Origin: Geobacter argillaceus
GTDB taxonomy: Bacteria > Desulfobacterota > Desulfuromonadia > Geobacterales > DSM-12255
DNA length: 64,000 nucleotides
NCBI RefSeq assembly: GCF_007830735.1
Contig: NZ_VLLN01000007.1
Coordinates: forward strand, 103,082 to 167,081
Direction of reading: 5' to 3'
The notes under the pieces are model-generated. The model searched no databases and was not told the DNA's origin. It saw only the letters and a list, made by a program, of their open reading frames with translations. Numbering within the stretch: the first letter of the stretch is position 1; each line of letters begins with the position of its first letter. Shown piece after piece: positions 45,271 to 54,199 of the stretch. The position numbers were made by a program, and so were the translations under genes.

Positions 45271-46425
45271 ATGATAAAGCCGATCTATCTCGATTACAAT
45301 GCCACCACCCCTCATGATCCGGAGGTGATTGCCGCCATGCGTCCTTATCTGGAAGAGCACTTCGGCAATCCCTCCAGTTCCCACTGGTACGGCGAGCAGA
45401 CCAGAAGAGCGGTTGAGGCCGCCCGCGAACAGGTTGCCTCTCTCCTGAACTGCCTTCCGTCGGAGATCGTATTCACTAGCGGCGGAACAGAGTCGAACAA
45501 TTGGGCCATAAAGGGGATCGTTTCCGCCCATCGGAACAGGGGAAACCACATTATCACCACCAGGATCGAGCACCCGGCAGTAACCGAAGTATGCGCATGC
45601 TTGGAAGGACAAGGATTTGACGTCACGTATCTGCCTGTTGACGAATATGGAATGGTGCATGTTGCCGATGTGGAAAAGGCGATTACCCCGCAGACGATCC
45701 TCATTTCCGTCATGCACGCAAACAACGAAGTCGGCACAATCCAGCCGATCCCGTCGATTGCAAGCCTTGCTCGCGAACGAGGGATTATCGTGCACACCGA
45801 TGCCGCTCAATCGGTGGGCAAGATCACGACGGACGTGAATTCCCTTGGAGTTGATCTCCTTTCCATCGCTGGCCACAAGCTCTACGCTCCGAAAGGGATC
45901 GGCGCCCTCTACATCCGGGAGGGGACACAGCTTGCGAAGTTCATACATGGTGCGGGGCACGAGCAGGGGAGAAGAGCGGGCACGGAAAACGTCCTGGAGA
46001 TAGTCGGGCTTGGCAAGGCATGTGAAATAGCCTGGAGCGGCCTGGAAAAGAACGGACTACACATGAAAAAGATGCGGGACCGCTTGCATTCCGGGCTTTG
46101 CGACAGAATTCACACGGTAAAATACAACGGCCATCCCCGCGAATGCCTGCCAAATACCATGAGCCTGAGTTTCCACGGTTTGGACGCGACCGCGCTCATT
46201 TCCGGCATCAGCGATCAGGTGGCCGTGTCGGCAGGATCGGCCTGCCATTCGGGGGAGTGTAAAATATCTCCTGTCCTTCAGGCGATGAATCTGCCGGTTG
46301 AATGGGCAAGGGGAACGATACGTTTCTCGACCGGCAGAATGACGACCGAGGGCGAAATCGACAGGGCGGTGCATGCTGTTTGGAGTGCATGTCAACGGCT
46401 GGGAAAAGACCGGGAGAGACTGTGA
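45271..46425 (+). CDS. Cysteine desulfurase (NifS/IscS-like)
   Basis: A 384-residue PLP enzyme. The N-terminus is YLDYNATTP, the PLP lysine is in AGHKLYAPKG (about 205), and the catalytic Cys is in GSACHSGEC (about 323). It releases sulfur from cysteine for Fe-S clusters or thiolation. Its place before a copper ATPase suggests repair of Fe-S clusters damaged by copper, which is inference. Confidence 0.92.
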   Translation: MIKPIYLDYNATTPHDPEVIAAMRPYLEEHFGNPSSSHWYGEQTRRAVEAAREQVASLLNCLPSEIVFTSGGTESNNWAIKGIVSAHRNRGNHIITTRIEHPAVTEVCACLEGQGFDVTYLPVDEYGMVHVADVEKAITPQTILISVMHANNEVGTIQPIPSIASLARERGIIVHTDAAQSVGKITTDVNSLGVDLLSIAGHKLYAPKGIGALYIREGTQLAKFIHGAGHEQGRRAGTENVLEIVGLGKACEIAWSGLEKNGLHMKKMRDRLHSGLCDRIHTVKYNGHPRECLPNTMSLSFHGLDATALISGISDQVAVSAGSACHSGECKISPVLQAMNLPVEWARGTIRFSTGRMTTEGEIDRAVHAVWSACQRLGKDRERL

Positions 46426-46453
46426 AGCTTGATTGAATCCGGAAGGTGGTCCC

Positions 46454-48826
46454 ATGGCAAACGTCGATAAAAACGGAGGCAGAGAGCAGAGTCCCAACGA
46501 TAGCGGCGGGCGGGTGGCAAAAGATCCCATCTGCGGGATGGAGGTTGACCGGAACACCGCAAGTTACCGGCAGGAGCATGACGGAGAGCTTTACTTCTTC
46601 TGCAGCGAGCACTGCCTGGAAAAATTTCGCACTGATCCTGACCGGTACTTGGGACATATCACGCCTGCCATTGTTTCCCGTGAGGAACAAAAGACATCAG
46701 GAGAAACGGGCAAGAAATACACCTGCCCCATGCACCCTGAAGTCGTTCAAGAGGAGCCGGGTTCCTGCCCGATCTGCGGGATGGCCCTGGAACCTCGAAC
46801 AGTGACCGGGGAGGAAGAGATCAGCCCGGAGTCGGTGGAGATGTCGCGACGATTCTGGATCAGCCTCGCCCTGACGGTCCCTGTTTTCTTTCTGGCCATG
46901 TCGGGAATGATCCCCGGCCGTCCGATACAGGGCCTTTTCCCCAAAGGACTCATCACCTGGGTCCAGTTGGCGCTTGCCACCCCTGTGGTGCTCTGGGGTG
47001 GCTGGCCCTTCTTTCAGCGGGGTTGGCGATCTGTTGCAAACCGCAATCTGAACATGTTCACTCTCATCGCCATCGGCACCGGCACGGCCTATCTCTACAG
47101 TCTGTTCGTTGCTCTTTTCCCGGGCGTAATCCCGGCATCATTCCGCGGCCATACCGGCGAGGTCGATGTCTACTTCGAAGCTGCTGCCGTGATCGTCACC
47201 CTGGTGCTTCTTGGGCAGGTATTGGAGCTCCGTGCCCGCAGCCGGACGAGCAGCGCCCTGAAATCTCTTCTGAAGCTTGCTCCCAAGACGGCGCGTTTGC
47301 TCCGCGAGGACGGTGCTGAAGAAGACATACCGCTGTGGGAAGTCAAGCCGGGCGACCGGCTCCGGGTCCGTCCGGGGGAGAAGACGCCGGTGGATGGTAT
47401 CGTCCTGGAAGGGGCGAGCTACGTGGACGAGTCTATGATTACCGGTGAACCTGTCCCGGTCGAAAAAAAACAAGGGAGCCGCGTTACAGGGGGGACCGTT
47501 AACGGCACGGGGAGTTTCGTGATGCGGGCTGAGCGCGTCGGAAGTGACACGCTTCTCGCCCGGATCGTGCAGATGGTGAGCGAAGCCCAGCGTAGCCGCG
47601 CCCCGATCCAGCGCCTGGCAGACGTGGTTGCTTCATACTTTGTTCCGGCAGTTGTGCTGGTAGCGCTGCTCACTTTTATCGTCTGGTTCGTTGTGGGACC
47701 GGAGCCTCGCATGGCGCACGCCCTGGTCAACGCCGTGGCCGTGCTCATCATCGCCTGCCCCTGCGCGCTGGGGCTGGCCACGCCGATGTCGATCATGGTT
47801 GGGACAGGCCGGGGCGCTACTGCCGGCGTGCTGATCAAGAACGCCGAGGCGCTGGAGGTCCTGGAGAAAGTGGACACCCTAGTGGTGGACAAGACCGGCA
47901 CCCTTACCGAGGGAAAACCCCGCGTTGTCTCGGTAGTGGCCATGTCTGAGCAAAGTGAGACTGAGATACTCAGCCTCGCCGCGACCCTGGAGCGGGGAAG
48001 CGAGCATCCTTTGGCTATGTCAGTGGTGAACGCCGCGCGGGAGAGGGGTGTGGATATTTCTGAGGCCGGGGAGTTCCGCTCCGTTACGGGGAGGGGCGTT
48101 ATCGGTACGGTGAATGGCCGGACTGTAGCTGTAGGCAACCGCACCCACCTCGAAGAACTCTCGATAGATCCAGGCACTCTGACCGAGCAGGCCGAGAGGC
48201 TTCGTCAGGATGGTCAGACCGTGATGTTTGTCGCCGTTGACAACAGACCGGCCGGGCTTTTGGGAGTTACCGACCCTATCAAGGAGTCCACCTTCGAGGC
48301 AGTTGAGCTGCTCCATCAGGAGGGGATGCGCATCGTCATGGTTACCGGCGACAGTCGCACATCCGCCGATGCTGTGGCTCGTAAACTCGGCATCGACGAG
48401 GTGATAGCCGAAGTGCTCCCCGAGCAGAAAGGTGAGATAGTGAAGCGGCTTCAGGGCGAGGGGCGCATGGTGGCGATGGCGGGCGACGGGATTAACGACG
48501 CCCCTGCCTTGGCGCTCGCTCACGTGGGTATAGCGATGGGAACCGGAACGGACGTCGCCATGGAGAGCGCCGGGGTAACTCTGGTGAAGGGGGATTTGCG
48601 AGGGATCGCACGCGCCCGCAGGCTCAGCCGGGCTGTCATGCACAACATCCGGCAAAACCTCTTCTTCGCCTTCATCTACAATACGCTTGGCATCCCTTTG
48701 GCGGCAGGTGTGGTTTACCCTTTAATCGGGGTACTGTTGAGCCCGATGATTGCCGCCGCTGCCATGACCTTCAGCTCTGTCTCCGTGATCGGGAATGCGC
48801 TGCGGCTGCGGAAGGTGAACCTATGA
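46454..48826 (+). CDS. copA: CopA-like Cu(I) P1B-type ATPase with YHS and metal-binding domains
   Basis: A 790-residue ATPase from ATG 46454. The N-terminus has a YHS domain (DPICGMEV ... [11 protein letters not shown]) and a second metal site YTCPMHPEV ... GSCPICGM, instead of HMA domains. The core is complete: [13 protein letters not shown] (CPC about 435), [20 protein letters not shown]. The last helices ([16 protein letters not shown]) fit the Cu(I) class. It should export copper from the cytoplasm. Confidence 0.93.
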   Translation: MANVDKNGGREQSPNDSGGRVAKDPICGMEVDRNTASYRQEHDGELYFFCSEHCLEKFRTDPDRYLGHITPAIVSREEQKTSGETGKKYTCPMHPEVVQEEPGSCPICGMALEPRTVTGEEEISPESVEMSRRFWISLALTVPVFFLAMSGMIPGRPIQGLFPKGLITWVQLALATPVVLWGGWPFFQRGWRSVANRNLNMFTLIAIGTGTAYLYSLFVALFPGVIPASFRGHTGEVDVYFEAAAVIVTLVLLGQVLELRARSRTSSALKSLLKLAPKTARLLREDGAEEDIPLWEVKPGDRLRVRPGEKTPVDGIVLEGASYVDESMITGEPVPVEKKQGSRVTGGTVNGTGSFVMRAERVGSDTLLARIVQMVSEAQRSRAPIQRLADVVASYFVPAVVLVALLTFIVWFVVGPEPRMAHALVNAVAVLIIACPCALGLATPMSIMVGTGRGATAGVLIKNAEALEVLEKVDTLVVDKTGTLTEGKPRVVSVVAMSEQSETEILSLAATLERGSEHPLAMSVVNAARERGVDISEAGEFRSVTGRGVIGTVNGRTVAVGNRTHLEELSIDPGTLTEQAERLRQDGQTVMFVAVDNRPAGLLGVTDPIKESTFEAVELLHQEGMRIVMVTGDSRTSADAVARKLGIDEVIAEVLPEQKGEIVKRLQGEGRMVAMAGDGINDAPALALAHVGIAMGTGTDVAMESAGVTLVKGDLRGIARARRLSRAVMHNIRQNLFFAFIYNTLGIPLAAGVVYPLIGVLLSPMIAAAAMTFSSVSVIGNALRLRKVNL

Positions 48827-48863
48827 TCCAAAATCCGACTGTTTACGCGAAGGAGGATCAACC

Positions 48864-49028
48864 ATGATGAACGGCGGAATGATGAGCTGGATGATGAGCG
48901 GAATGTTCATATGGGTCGAGGTGTCTTGCCCCGCCAGTGACATAAGTAAGAGTGGTGCAAAAACTTGCACGAAGCGGGCAAGGTTTTGCACCGACCAGGT
49001 GACCCAATTCTCATCACTCTATTCGTAA
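48864..49028 (+). pseudogene. Fragment of a Met-rich small membrane protein gene
   Basis: Behind AAGGAGG, the frame begins MMNGGMMSWMMSGMFIWV, the start of a short Met-rich membrane protein often found after copper ATPases. At about 48920 the hydrophobic helix stops and the frame runs through the enhancer-like sequence to a TAA at 49026. A deletion or insertion has therefore removed most of the gene. Confidence 0.55.
48954..48992. promoter_or_regulatory. GTGCAA palindrome cluster, regulon 2 (site A)
   Basis: GTGCAA-AAAC-TTGCAC (48955-48970) is a perfect 6+6 palindrome, followed by a third half-site TTTTGCACC (48984-48992). Its centre lies about 106 bp upstream of the -24 element at 49068. 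The same design is at 52231-52268. Confidence 0.75.
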
Positions 49029-49067
49029 CTACGCGTAATAATGCGTTTTACTGTAACATTCAAATAT

Positions 49068-49082
49068 TGGCATATTTCGTGG
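49068..49082 (+). promoter_or_regulatory. Sigma-54-like promoter of the 49.1 kb gene
   Basis: TGGCATATTTCGTGG keeps TGGCA at -24 and TG at -12, with correct spacing. The -12 GC is GG. Upstream, GCGTAATAATGCGTTTT (49033-49049) also occurs with one extra base at 52328. Confidence 0.5.
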
Positions 49083-49121
49083 AGTTCTTTCCTCTAGAAA
49101 ATATTTGTTCCGGAGGATAAG

Positions 49122-49529
49122 ATGTTAAAAAGCATTGGCAAATCGATCGCATTCATTGCAGTTTTTGGCCTGTTTACTACCGCCTGTGCTCCTTACCAAT
49201 ACCAAGGCGGCATTGCCGGGGGAACTATGGGGGGCATTGCCGGTGCGATACTCGACCATGGGAATCCATGGCGGGGCGGAGTAATCGGCGCAACTTTGGG
49301 TGCAATTGCAGGGACAACGATTGCCGATATCTCAGTCCAGGGGGCCAGAGAAGCTGCGTATGTCGGCAGGCCGGTGGAGTACCATACCGAAGACAGTCGA
49401 GTTTATTACTACGCGGAGCCTGTCGGATACGATTCGTATAACCACTGTCGAAAGATTCGGGAAAGACTCTATGAAGATGGTCAGTTGGTGCGGGAACGTG
49501 TTAAGATTGTCAGCATAGAATCATACTGA
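49122..49529 (+). CDS. Glycine-zipper lipoprotein
   Basis: A 135-residue lipoprotein (lipobox TTAC). A Gly/Ala-rich two-helix glycine zipper (about 30-70; GGTMGGIAGAIL, GATLGAIAGTT) is followed by a Tyr-rich soluble tail. Proteins of this type insert in the outer membrane and act in stress response. GGAGG precedes the ATG. Confidence 0.85.
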   Translation: MLKSIGKSIAFIAVFGLFTTACAPYQYQGGIAGGTMGGIAGAILDHGNPWRGGVIGATLGAIAGTTIADISVQGAREAAYVGRPVEYHTEDSRVYYYAEPVGYDSYNHCRKIRERLYEDGQLVRERVKIVSIESY

Positions 49530-49576
49530 TGGAAGTGCGGTAGAACCACCGATATGCATTATATAGATGGGACGGT

Positions 49577-50881
49577 GTGGCTGAAGAGGGATTGAACTAT
49601 CGGTCGCATTTCAATCCTATCATGGGGATTATGCTCAAGAAATTTTTCCTTTTAACCGGGATTGCAATATCCCTGTTTCTCATATGGTTTGCCTTGAGTA
49701 ATTATCGGGCTTCCCGCTCTATTGCCGAAGAAAATCTCCGTGGTCTCGCACATTCCCTCACCGCCGCCATCGAAAGCATGGCAGTACGCGATCCATCCCT
49801 TCACTCTCTTGCCGAATTCCATCCTACGGATATTGCCTTTTTTGCGCTGATCGATAGAAAGGGTGCCTACCGCTTCCACACCAACACCGATCTTATCGGA
49901 ACTTCCAGCGAAGATAAAAAGTTCTTGGAGGTGCTTCAAAGTAAGTCCAGTCTAGAGTCGCGGGTAACTCTCGGTACAGGAGAAAAGGCATACGAATTCT
50001 ACACCCCTTTTTACCTCCCCGGAGAAACGCTCGCCCTGCGCCTCACCCTCCATACCTACCGGGCCGATGCAGTGGTTAGGCGCGCCGAATTCAACGTGGC
50101 GGCCATCTTCGCGCTACTCGGCGTTGGATGGATTCTTCTGGCGATTCTTTACAGATTTTCCTTACGGGAAGAACGCCACCACATTGAGATGGAACGACGG
50201 GAAAGGCTGGCACAGTTGGGCGAGATGGGCGCCATGCTTGCCCACGAAATCAGAAATCCCCTGGCAGGAATCAAGGGGTACGCGCAAGTCATCGAGAAGA
50301 GACCCCGTGAAGACCGAAATGCCGGTTTTGCCCAAGGCATTGTGAGAGAAGCCCTCCGCCTGGAGAGCTTGGTGAGTGATCTTCTGGCCTACGCCGGAAG
50401 CGATTCTTCGCCCAAAACCGCAATCGGTCTCCAGGATTTGATCGCCTGGGCTGTCGCCCTCATACGACCCGAAGCAGAGGAGCAGCATGTGACGGTCACG
50501 AGCGAATGCAGCGAGGCTTTGCAAGTCCTCGGCAACCGGGACAAGCTGGGACAGGTGTTGCTCAATCTCCTGAAAAACGCCCTTCAGGCAATGCCCGATG
50601 GAGGACGCCTCTGCTTGAAGGCAAACGTATCCGGAAAAAACGTAACGGTTACGGTGAGTGATTCCGGTCAAGGCATCAGCTCTGAAGGTATGAACAGGAT
50701 ATTCGAGCCGTTCTTCACGACGAAGGCGCGGGGCACCGGCCTGGGGCTTCCCCTCTGCAAAAAGATCGTCGAGGAACATGAAGGCAGGATACGGGTGGAA
50801 AGCACGCCGGGAAAAGGAACGACCGTTTTCATCACGCTCCCCGTGCTGAAAGAACAAACCAAAGGAGGCAGTCACCCATGA
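49577..50881 (+). CDS. Sensor histidine kinase (ZraS-like)
   Basis: A 434-residue kinase read from GTG 49577; ATG 49622 or 49631 are alternatives. Two membrane helices enclose a periplasmic Cache-like domain (about 45-160; IAFFALIDRKGAYRFHTNTD). HisKA contains AHEIRNPLAGIKG (His about 223); HATPase has LKNALQAMPDGG, DSGQGIS and GTGLGLPL. The stop overlaps the next start (ATGA). Periplasmic sensing of a metal or envelope state is likely. Confidence 0.92.
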   Translation: MAEEGLNYRSHFNPIMGIMLKKFFLLTGIAISLFLIWFALSNYRASRSIAEENLRGLAHSLTAAIESMAVRDPSLHSLAEFHPTDIAFFALIDRKGAYRFHTNTDLIGTSSEDKKFLEVLQSKSSLESRVTLGTGEKAYEFYTPFYLPGETLALRLTLHTYRADAVVRRAEFNVAAIFALLGVGWILLAILYRFSLREERHHIEMERRERLAQLGEMGAMLAHEIRNPLAGIKGYAQVIEKRPREDRNAGFAQGIVREALRLESLVSDLLAYAGSDSSPKTAIGLQDLIAWAVALIRPEAEEQHVTVTSECSEALQVLGNRDKLGQVLLNLLKNALQAMPDGGRLCLKANVSGKNVTVTVSDSGQGISSEGMNRIFEPFFTTKARGTGLGLPLCKKIVEEHEGRIRVESTPGKGTTVFITLPVLKEQTKGGSHP

Positions 50882-52230
50882 AGGGACGCATTCTCCTTGT
50901 CGAGGACGACCAGACGTTCAGAAGCTTTTTGTGCACGATCCTGGAAGATGACGGGCATGAGGTGAAAACCGCTGAGGATGGAGTGAAAGGTCTTCATCTT
51001 CTCCGCCAGGAAGATTTCGATTTGGTCATATCGGACCTGAAAATGCCCAGTAAAAGCGGCCTTGAGCTCTTCCGGGAAACCAGAAACGATCCGAGCCGTC
51101 CTCAGTTTATATTCCTGACGGCCTTCGGTAAAGTGGATGAGGCGGTCGCCGCCATGAAAGAAGGGGCGGTGGATTTCCTCACCAAGCCGCTTGCCGATCC
51201 CGACACGCTTCTCGTTCTGGTGAACAGGGCAATCGAAAGCCAGAGCAGGACAAGGGAGTATCTGTCTCTGAAGGAGTCCGAATCGGCCGGACTACCTCCT
51301 GAAGAACTCATTTTTGCCGGCCAGGCGATGAAAGAAGTGCGACAACTGATCCATGAGGTGGCAAAGACCACAGCCAACGTGCTCATTTACGGCGAGAGCG
51401 GGACCGGCAAGGAACTGGTGGCTAGAACGATCCACCTGCTGAGCCCCAGGAGTACGGCAGGCTTTATACCCCTGAACTGTGCGGCGATACCGGAGAATCT
51501 GCTGGAAAGTGAGCTGTTCGGCCATGAAAAGGGGGCATTCACCGGAGCGTTACAGGCGCGACAAGGGAAATTTGAACTGGCCAAAGGTGGGACGATTTTC
51601 CTGGATGAAATCGGGGAAATGGCGCTGCCGCTGCAGGCGAAACTGTTGCGAGTCCTACAGGAACGTGTATTCGAGAGAGTCGGGGGAAGCAAAGAGATCA
51701 AGGCCGATGTCCGGGTTCTCGCCGCTTCCAATCGGAATCTACAGTCTGAAGTGGCTGAGCGCCGGTTCCGTGATGATCTTTATTACCGCCTGAATGTCTT
51801 CCCGTTGCATCTTCCTCCGTTGCGGGAGCGGGTGGATGCTATTCCCTTGTTGGCAGAATATTTCCTAGAACGATTCAGCCGGCAGATCGGCAAAAAACTC
51901 AAGGGGATCGATGCCGATGCCATGGCTGCCCTCAAGTGTTATGGCTGGCCCGGCAATGTACGGGAGTTACAGAATGTCATGGAACGGGCAGTAATTCTGG
52001 CTCAGGGGAATGTCCGATGTGTCAACCTGCCGGACGGAATCTTGTGTGAACCCGGCCCGGAACCACGCGATAGCAGAGATGTGCTGAAATCCGTGGAACG
52101 GGAAATGATTGTAAAGGCCCTCAACAAACACAACGGTAATAGGCGACTGGCAGCTGAAGAGCTGAACATTTCCCGCCGGACTTTACAGTATAAATTGAAA
52201 GAGTATAACCTTCTGGACAATATCGCATGA
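50878..52230 (+). CDS. NtrC-family sigma-54 response regulator (regulon 2)
   Basis: A 450-residue regulator: receiver Asp53, AAA+ GESGTGKE (about 172), GAFTGA (about 220) and a Fis-type HTH (NRRLAAEELNISRRTLQYKL). GGAGG precedes ATG 50878. Palindromes GTGCAA-N4-TTGCAC lie upstream of genes on both sides, marking it as their likely activator. Confidence 0.93.
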   Translation: MKGRILLVEDDQTFRSFLCTILEDDGHEVKTAEDGVKGLHLLRQEDFDLVISDLKMPSKSGLELFRETRNDPSRPQFIFLTAFGKVDEAVAAMKEGAVDFLTKPLADPDTLLVLVNRAIESQSRTREYLSLKESESAGLPPEELIFAGQAMKEVRQLIHEVAKTTANVLIYGESGTGKELVARTIHLLSPRSTAGFIPLNCAAIPENLLESELFGHEKGAFTGALQARQGKFELAKGGTIFLDEIGEMALPLQAKLLRVLQERVFERVGGSKEIKADVRVLAASNRNLQSEVAERRFRDDLYYRLNVFPLHLPPLRERVDAIPLLAEYFLERFSRQIGKKLKGIDADAMAALKCYGWPGNVRELQNVMERAVILAQGNVRCVNLPDGILCEPGPEPRDSRDVLKSVEREMIVKALNKHNGNRRLAAEELNISRRTLQYKLKEYNLLDNIA

Positions 52231-52268
52231 GGTGCAATACCGTTCTCATGAAGTGCAACTGTTTGCAC
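52231..52268. promoter_or_regulatory. GTGCAA palindrome cluster, regulon 2 (site B)
   Basis: A half-site GGTGCAA (52231-52237), then GTGCAA-CTGT-TTGCAC (52253-52268). It is site A in mirror arrangement. The palindrome centre is about 84 bp upstream of the -24 element at 52344. The cluster begins right after the regulator's stop codon. Confidence 0.75.
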
Positions 52269-52343
52269 CAAATCGCATGCCGATATTCATTGATATGATG
52301 ACTAAATGTAATGATTACGGCTGTATGCGTAATATATGCGTTT

Positions 52344-52358
52344 TGGCATGTACTGTGA
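52344..52358 (+). promoter_or_regulatory. Sigma-54-like promoter of the Met-rich operon
   Basis: TGGCATGTACTGTGA: a consensus -24, and a -12 with TG but A in place of C. It is abutted by GCGTAATATATGCGTTTT (52327-52344), shared with the 49.1 kb promoter region. ATG 52403 is 45 bp downstream. Confidence 0.6.
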
Positions 52359-52402
52359 AATACCTCCATACAGCAATATCAACCACACGGAGGTAAATTG
52401 AA

Positions 52403-52687
52403 ATGAAGAAAATCACCATCGTAACCGTAGCTGTCGCACTTGCCGTAGCCAGCCAGGCGTTAGCCGCGGGTGGAAGCAGAATGGGATCAACGTCGATGAC
52501 CGCGACGATGCCCCGCACGACCATGCCGTCGAGCACCATGCCGACTGCAGGAACCGGCATGACCAATACCTCGATGACCGGCACCGGCACCATGACAACG
52601 ACAATGACCGGCACCGGTACGACGACTATGCCGGCGGGTTCCGGCATGACGACCATGACGCCGAAAACTACAATGACCACCAAGTAA
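52403..52687 (+). CDS. Thr/Met-rich low-complexity secreted protein
   Basis: A 94-residue protein. The signal peptide MKKITIVTVAVALAVASQAL is followed by a mature part made almost wholly of Thr, Met, Gly, Ser and Pro in irregular repeats (MTGTGTM, MTGTGTTTM, TMPSSTMPT). No hydrophobic core is expected, so it is probably disordered. Regularly spaced Met is typical of Cu(I)/Ag(I) binding. I know of no family. CGGAGG precedes the ATG. Confidence 0.78.
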   Translation: MKKITIVTVAVALAVASQALAAGGSRMGSTSMTATMPRTTMPSSTMPTAGTGMTNTSMTGTGTMTTTMTGTGTTTMPAGSGMTTMTPKTTMTTK

Positions 52688-52704
52688 AACAGGAGCTGTT
52701 CGCG

Positions 52705-53238
52705 ATGGTCCCAGACCGCTTTTTCTCAGTCATGATGGTGGTGATTCTACTGCATCACCTAATGGTCACTACCGTCTTTGCCGGGTTTGGTTTCGGCAGC
52801 GATGAGCTGGGGAAAAGCGGTCTGGACTTCGCCAATGGGTATGATGTCAACACGGTCACGACTGTTTCAGGCCGGATGGGTTCAAATCCCCAACCGGGAG
52901 AAAAGGAACAGGTTTTCGCTGAAATCAAGGTCGGTAACGAAACGATAAACCTCAGTCTTGGCCCTAAAAATGTCTGGGAGCGGAAGGGGGTTCCGCTGCG
53001 TACTGGCGACGACATAACTGTCAAGGGCTCCAAGGCCCAGGGCAAGGATGGGAAGACCTACCTCTTGGTTGAGAAACTAACGAATCGGACAACCGGAGCC
53101 CAGGTAGTGTTAAGGAATGAACGCGGGGGACCAGCCTGGATAGGGCGGAACGCCAGTGGGGCGATGTCCGATTCCCCGAGCGGCGGAATGATGCAGGGTG
53201 GTGGCATGAGTCGTGGCGGCGGTATGATGAGGCGTTGA
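52705..53238 (+). CDS. Secreted OB-like protein with Gly/Met tail
   Basis: A 177-residue protein with a signal peptide (cleaved near VFA-GF). The middle (about 45-130) looks like a small beta-barrel, with VTTVSGRM, VFAEIKVGNETINLSLGP and GDDITVKGSKAQG. The tail is GGMMQGGGMSRGGGMMRR, again Met-rich. It lies 17 nt after the Thr/Met-rich gene. No named family. Confidence 0.72.
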   Translation: MVPDRFFSVMMVVILLHHLMVTTVFAGFGFGSDELGKSGLDFANGYDVNTVTTVSGRMGSNPQPGEKEQVFAEIKVGNETINLSLGPKNVWERKGVPLRTGDDITVKGSKAQGKDGKTYLLVEKLTNRTTGAQVVLRNERGGPAWIGRNASGAMSDSPSGGMMQGGGMSRGGGMMRR

Positions 53239-53290
53239 ACACCCGTTAAGGTGCAGGAATGAAGTACTAGATTTCAATGGAGAACAGACA

Positions 53291-54163
53291 GTGGCGCATA
53301 ATTTACGAATTGACAGGTTGTTTCTCCTCTTAGCGGTCTTTACCGTTCTTGCCTTTCCGGCATGGTGTGACGCTGAGGGACCCAAATATTCCGTCAGCCA
53401 GGGCTTTGAATTCGCGTCCGGCGAGTATGGAACCGGCATCAGAACCGACTCCATATTCATGCCGCTCACGTTGGCCGTCAATCCGACCCAACGACTCGAT
53501 TTCTCGCTTGAGATTCCCCTTGTTTACCAAAGCACCAGTGCAGTGGTCGCGGGTGAATTCATGGGGATGCAGCGGGCAAGCACAGGCTCGACGATGCAAG
53601 CGGCTTCGGTTGCCATGGTCGGCTCCGGCATGGGATCAAGTCCGATGACGAACGCAACAGCCGCGAACGTGGGAGACTCTCAGTTCGGACTCGGTGATAT
53701 GAAATTGCGGACTGGTTATGTTCTATACACCGAAGAGGAGTATATTCCGAGCATCCGCCCCAATTTCTACGTCAAATTTCCCACTGCGGATAAGGGTAAA
53801 TTCCTCGGGACCGGGGCCTTCGATACGGGATTTGCCGTGGAACTTACCAAGTGGATCGGAAACTGGGTTGCCGACGGCGAGGCCGGGTATGCCATTCAAG
53901 GGAAATCGTCGGTACTGGCCGTCAAAAATTATCTTTATTACTATGCCGGTGGCGGCTATCAACTCACGGAAAAGTTGCGGCCGATGTTGTTCCTCAAAGG
54001 GAGCACCGCTCCGGTCGAAGGCACGTCGTCACTCTTGGAGGCACGGCTGCGGGTCAAGTATCAGCTTACCAAACATACCGGCATCGATGGCTATCTGGCC
54101 AAGGGGATAACCACTGCAAGCCCCGATTACGGCATGGGCATCGCTGTTTCTTACGAATTCTAA
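53291..54163 (+). CDS. Outer-membrane beta-barrel protein
   Basis: A 290-residue protein from GTG 53291 with a signal peptide (to about residue 28). Alternating amphipathic strands fill the protein and the C-terminal residue is Phe (VSYEF), the outer-membrane insertion signal. A probable loop (about 95-130; FMGMQRASTGSTMQAASVAM) is rich in Met, Ser and Thr, echoing the neighbours. It may be a pore or receptor for the secreted Met-rich proteins. Confidence 0.75.
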   Translation: MAHNLRIDRLFLLLAVFTVLAFPAWCDAEGPKYSVSQGFEFASGEYGTGIRTDSIFMPLTLAVNPTQRLDFSLEIPLVYQSTSAVVAGEFMGMQRASTGSTMQAASVAMVGSGMGSSPMTNATAANVGDSQFGLGDMKLRTGYVLYTEEEYIPSIRPNFYVKFPTADKGKFLGTGAFDTGFAVELTKWIGNWVADGEAGYAIQGKSSVLAVKNYLYYYAGGGYQLTEKLRPMLFLKGSTAPVEGTSSLLEARLRVKYQLTKHTGIDGYLAKGITTASPDYGMGIAVSYEF

Positions 54164-54199
54164 CCATCGCTTGCGAAAGCGATTAAGGGAGAAACGATC

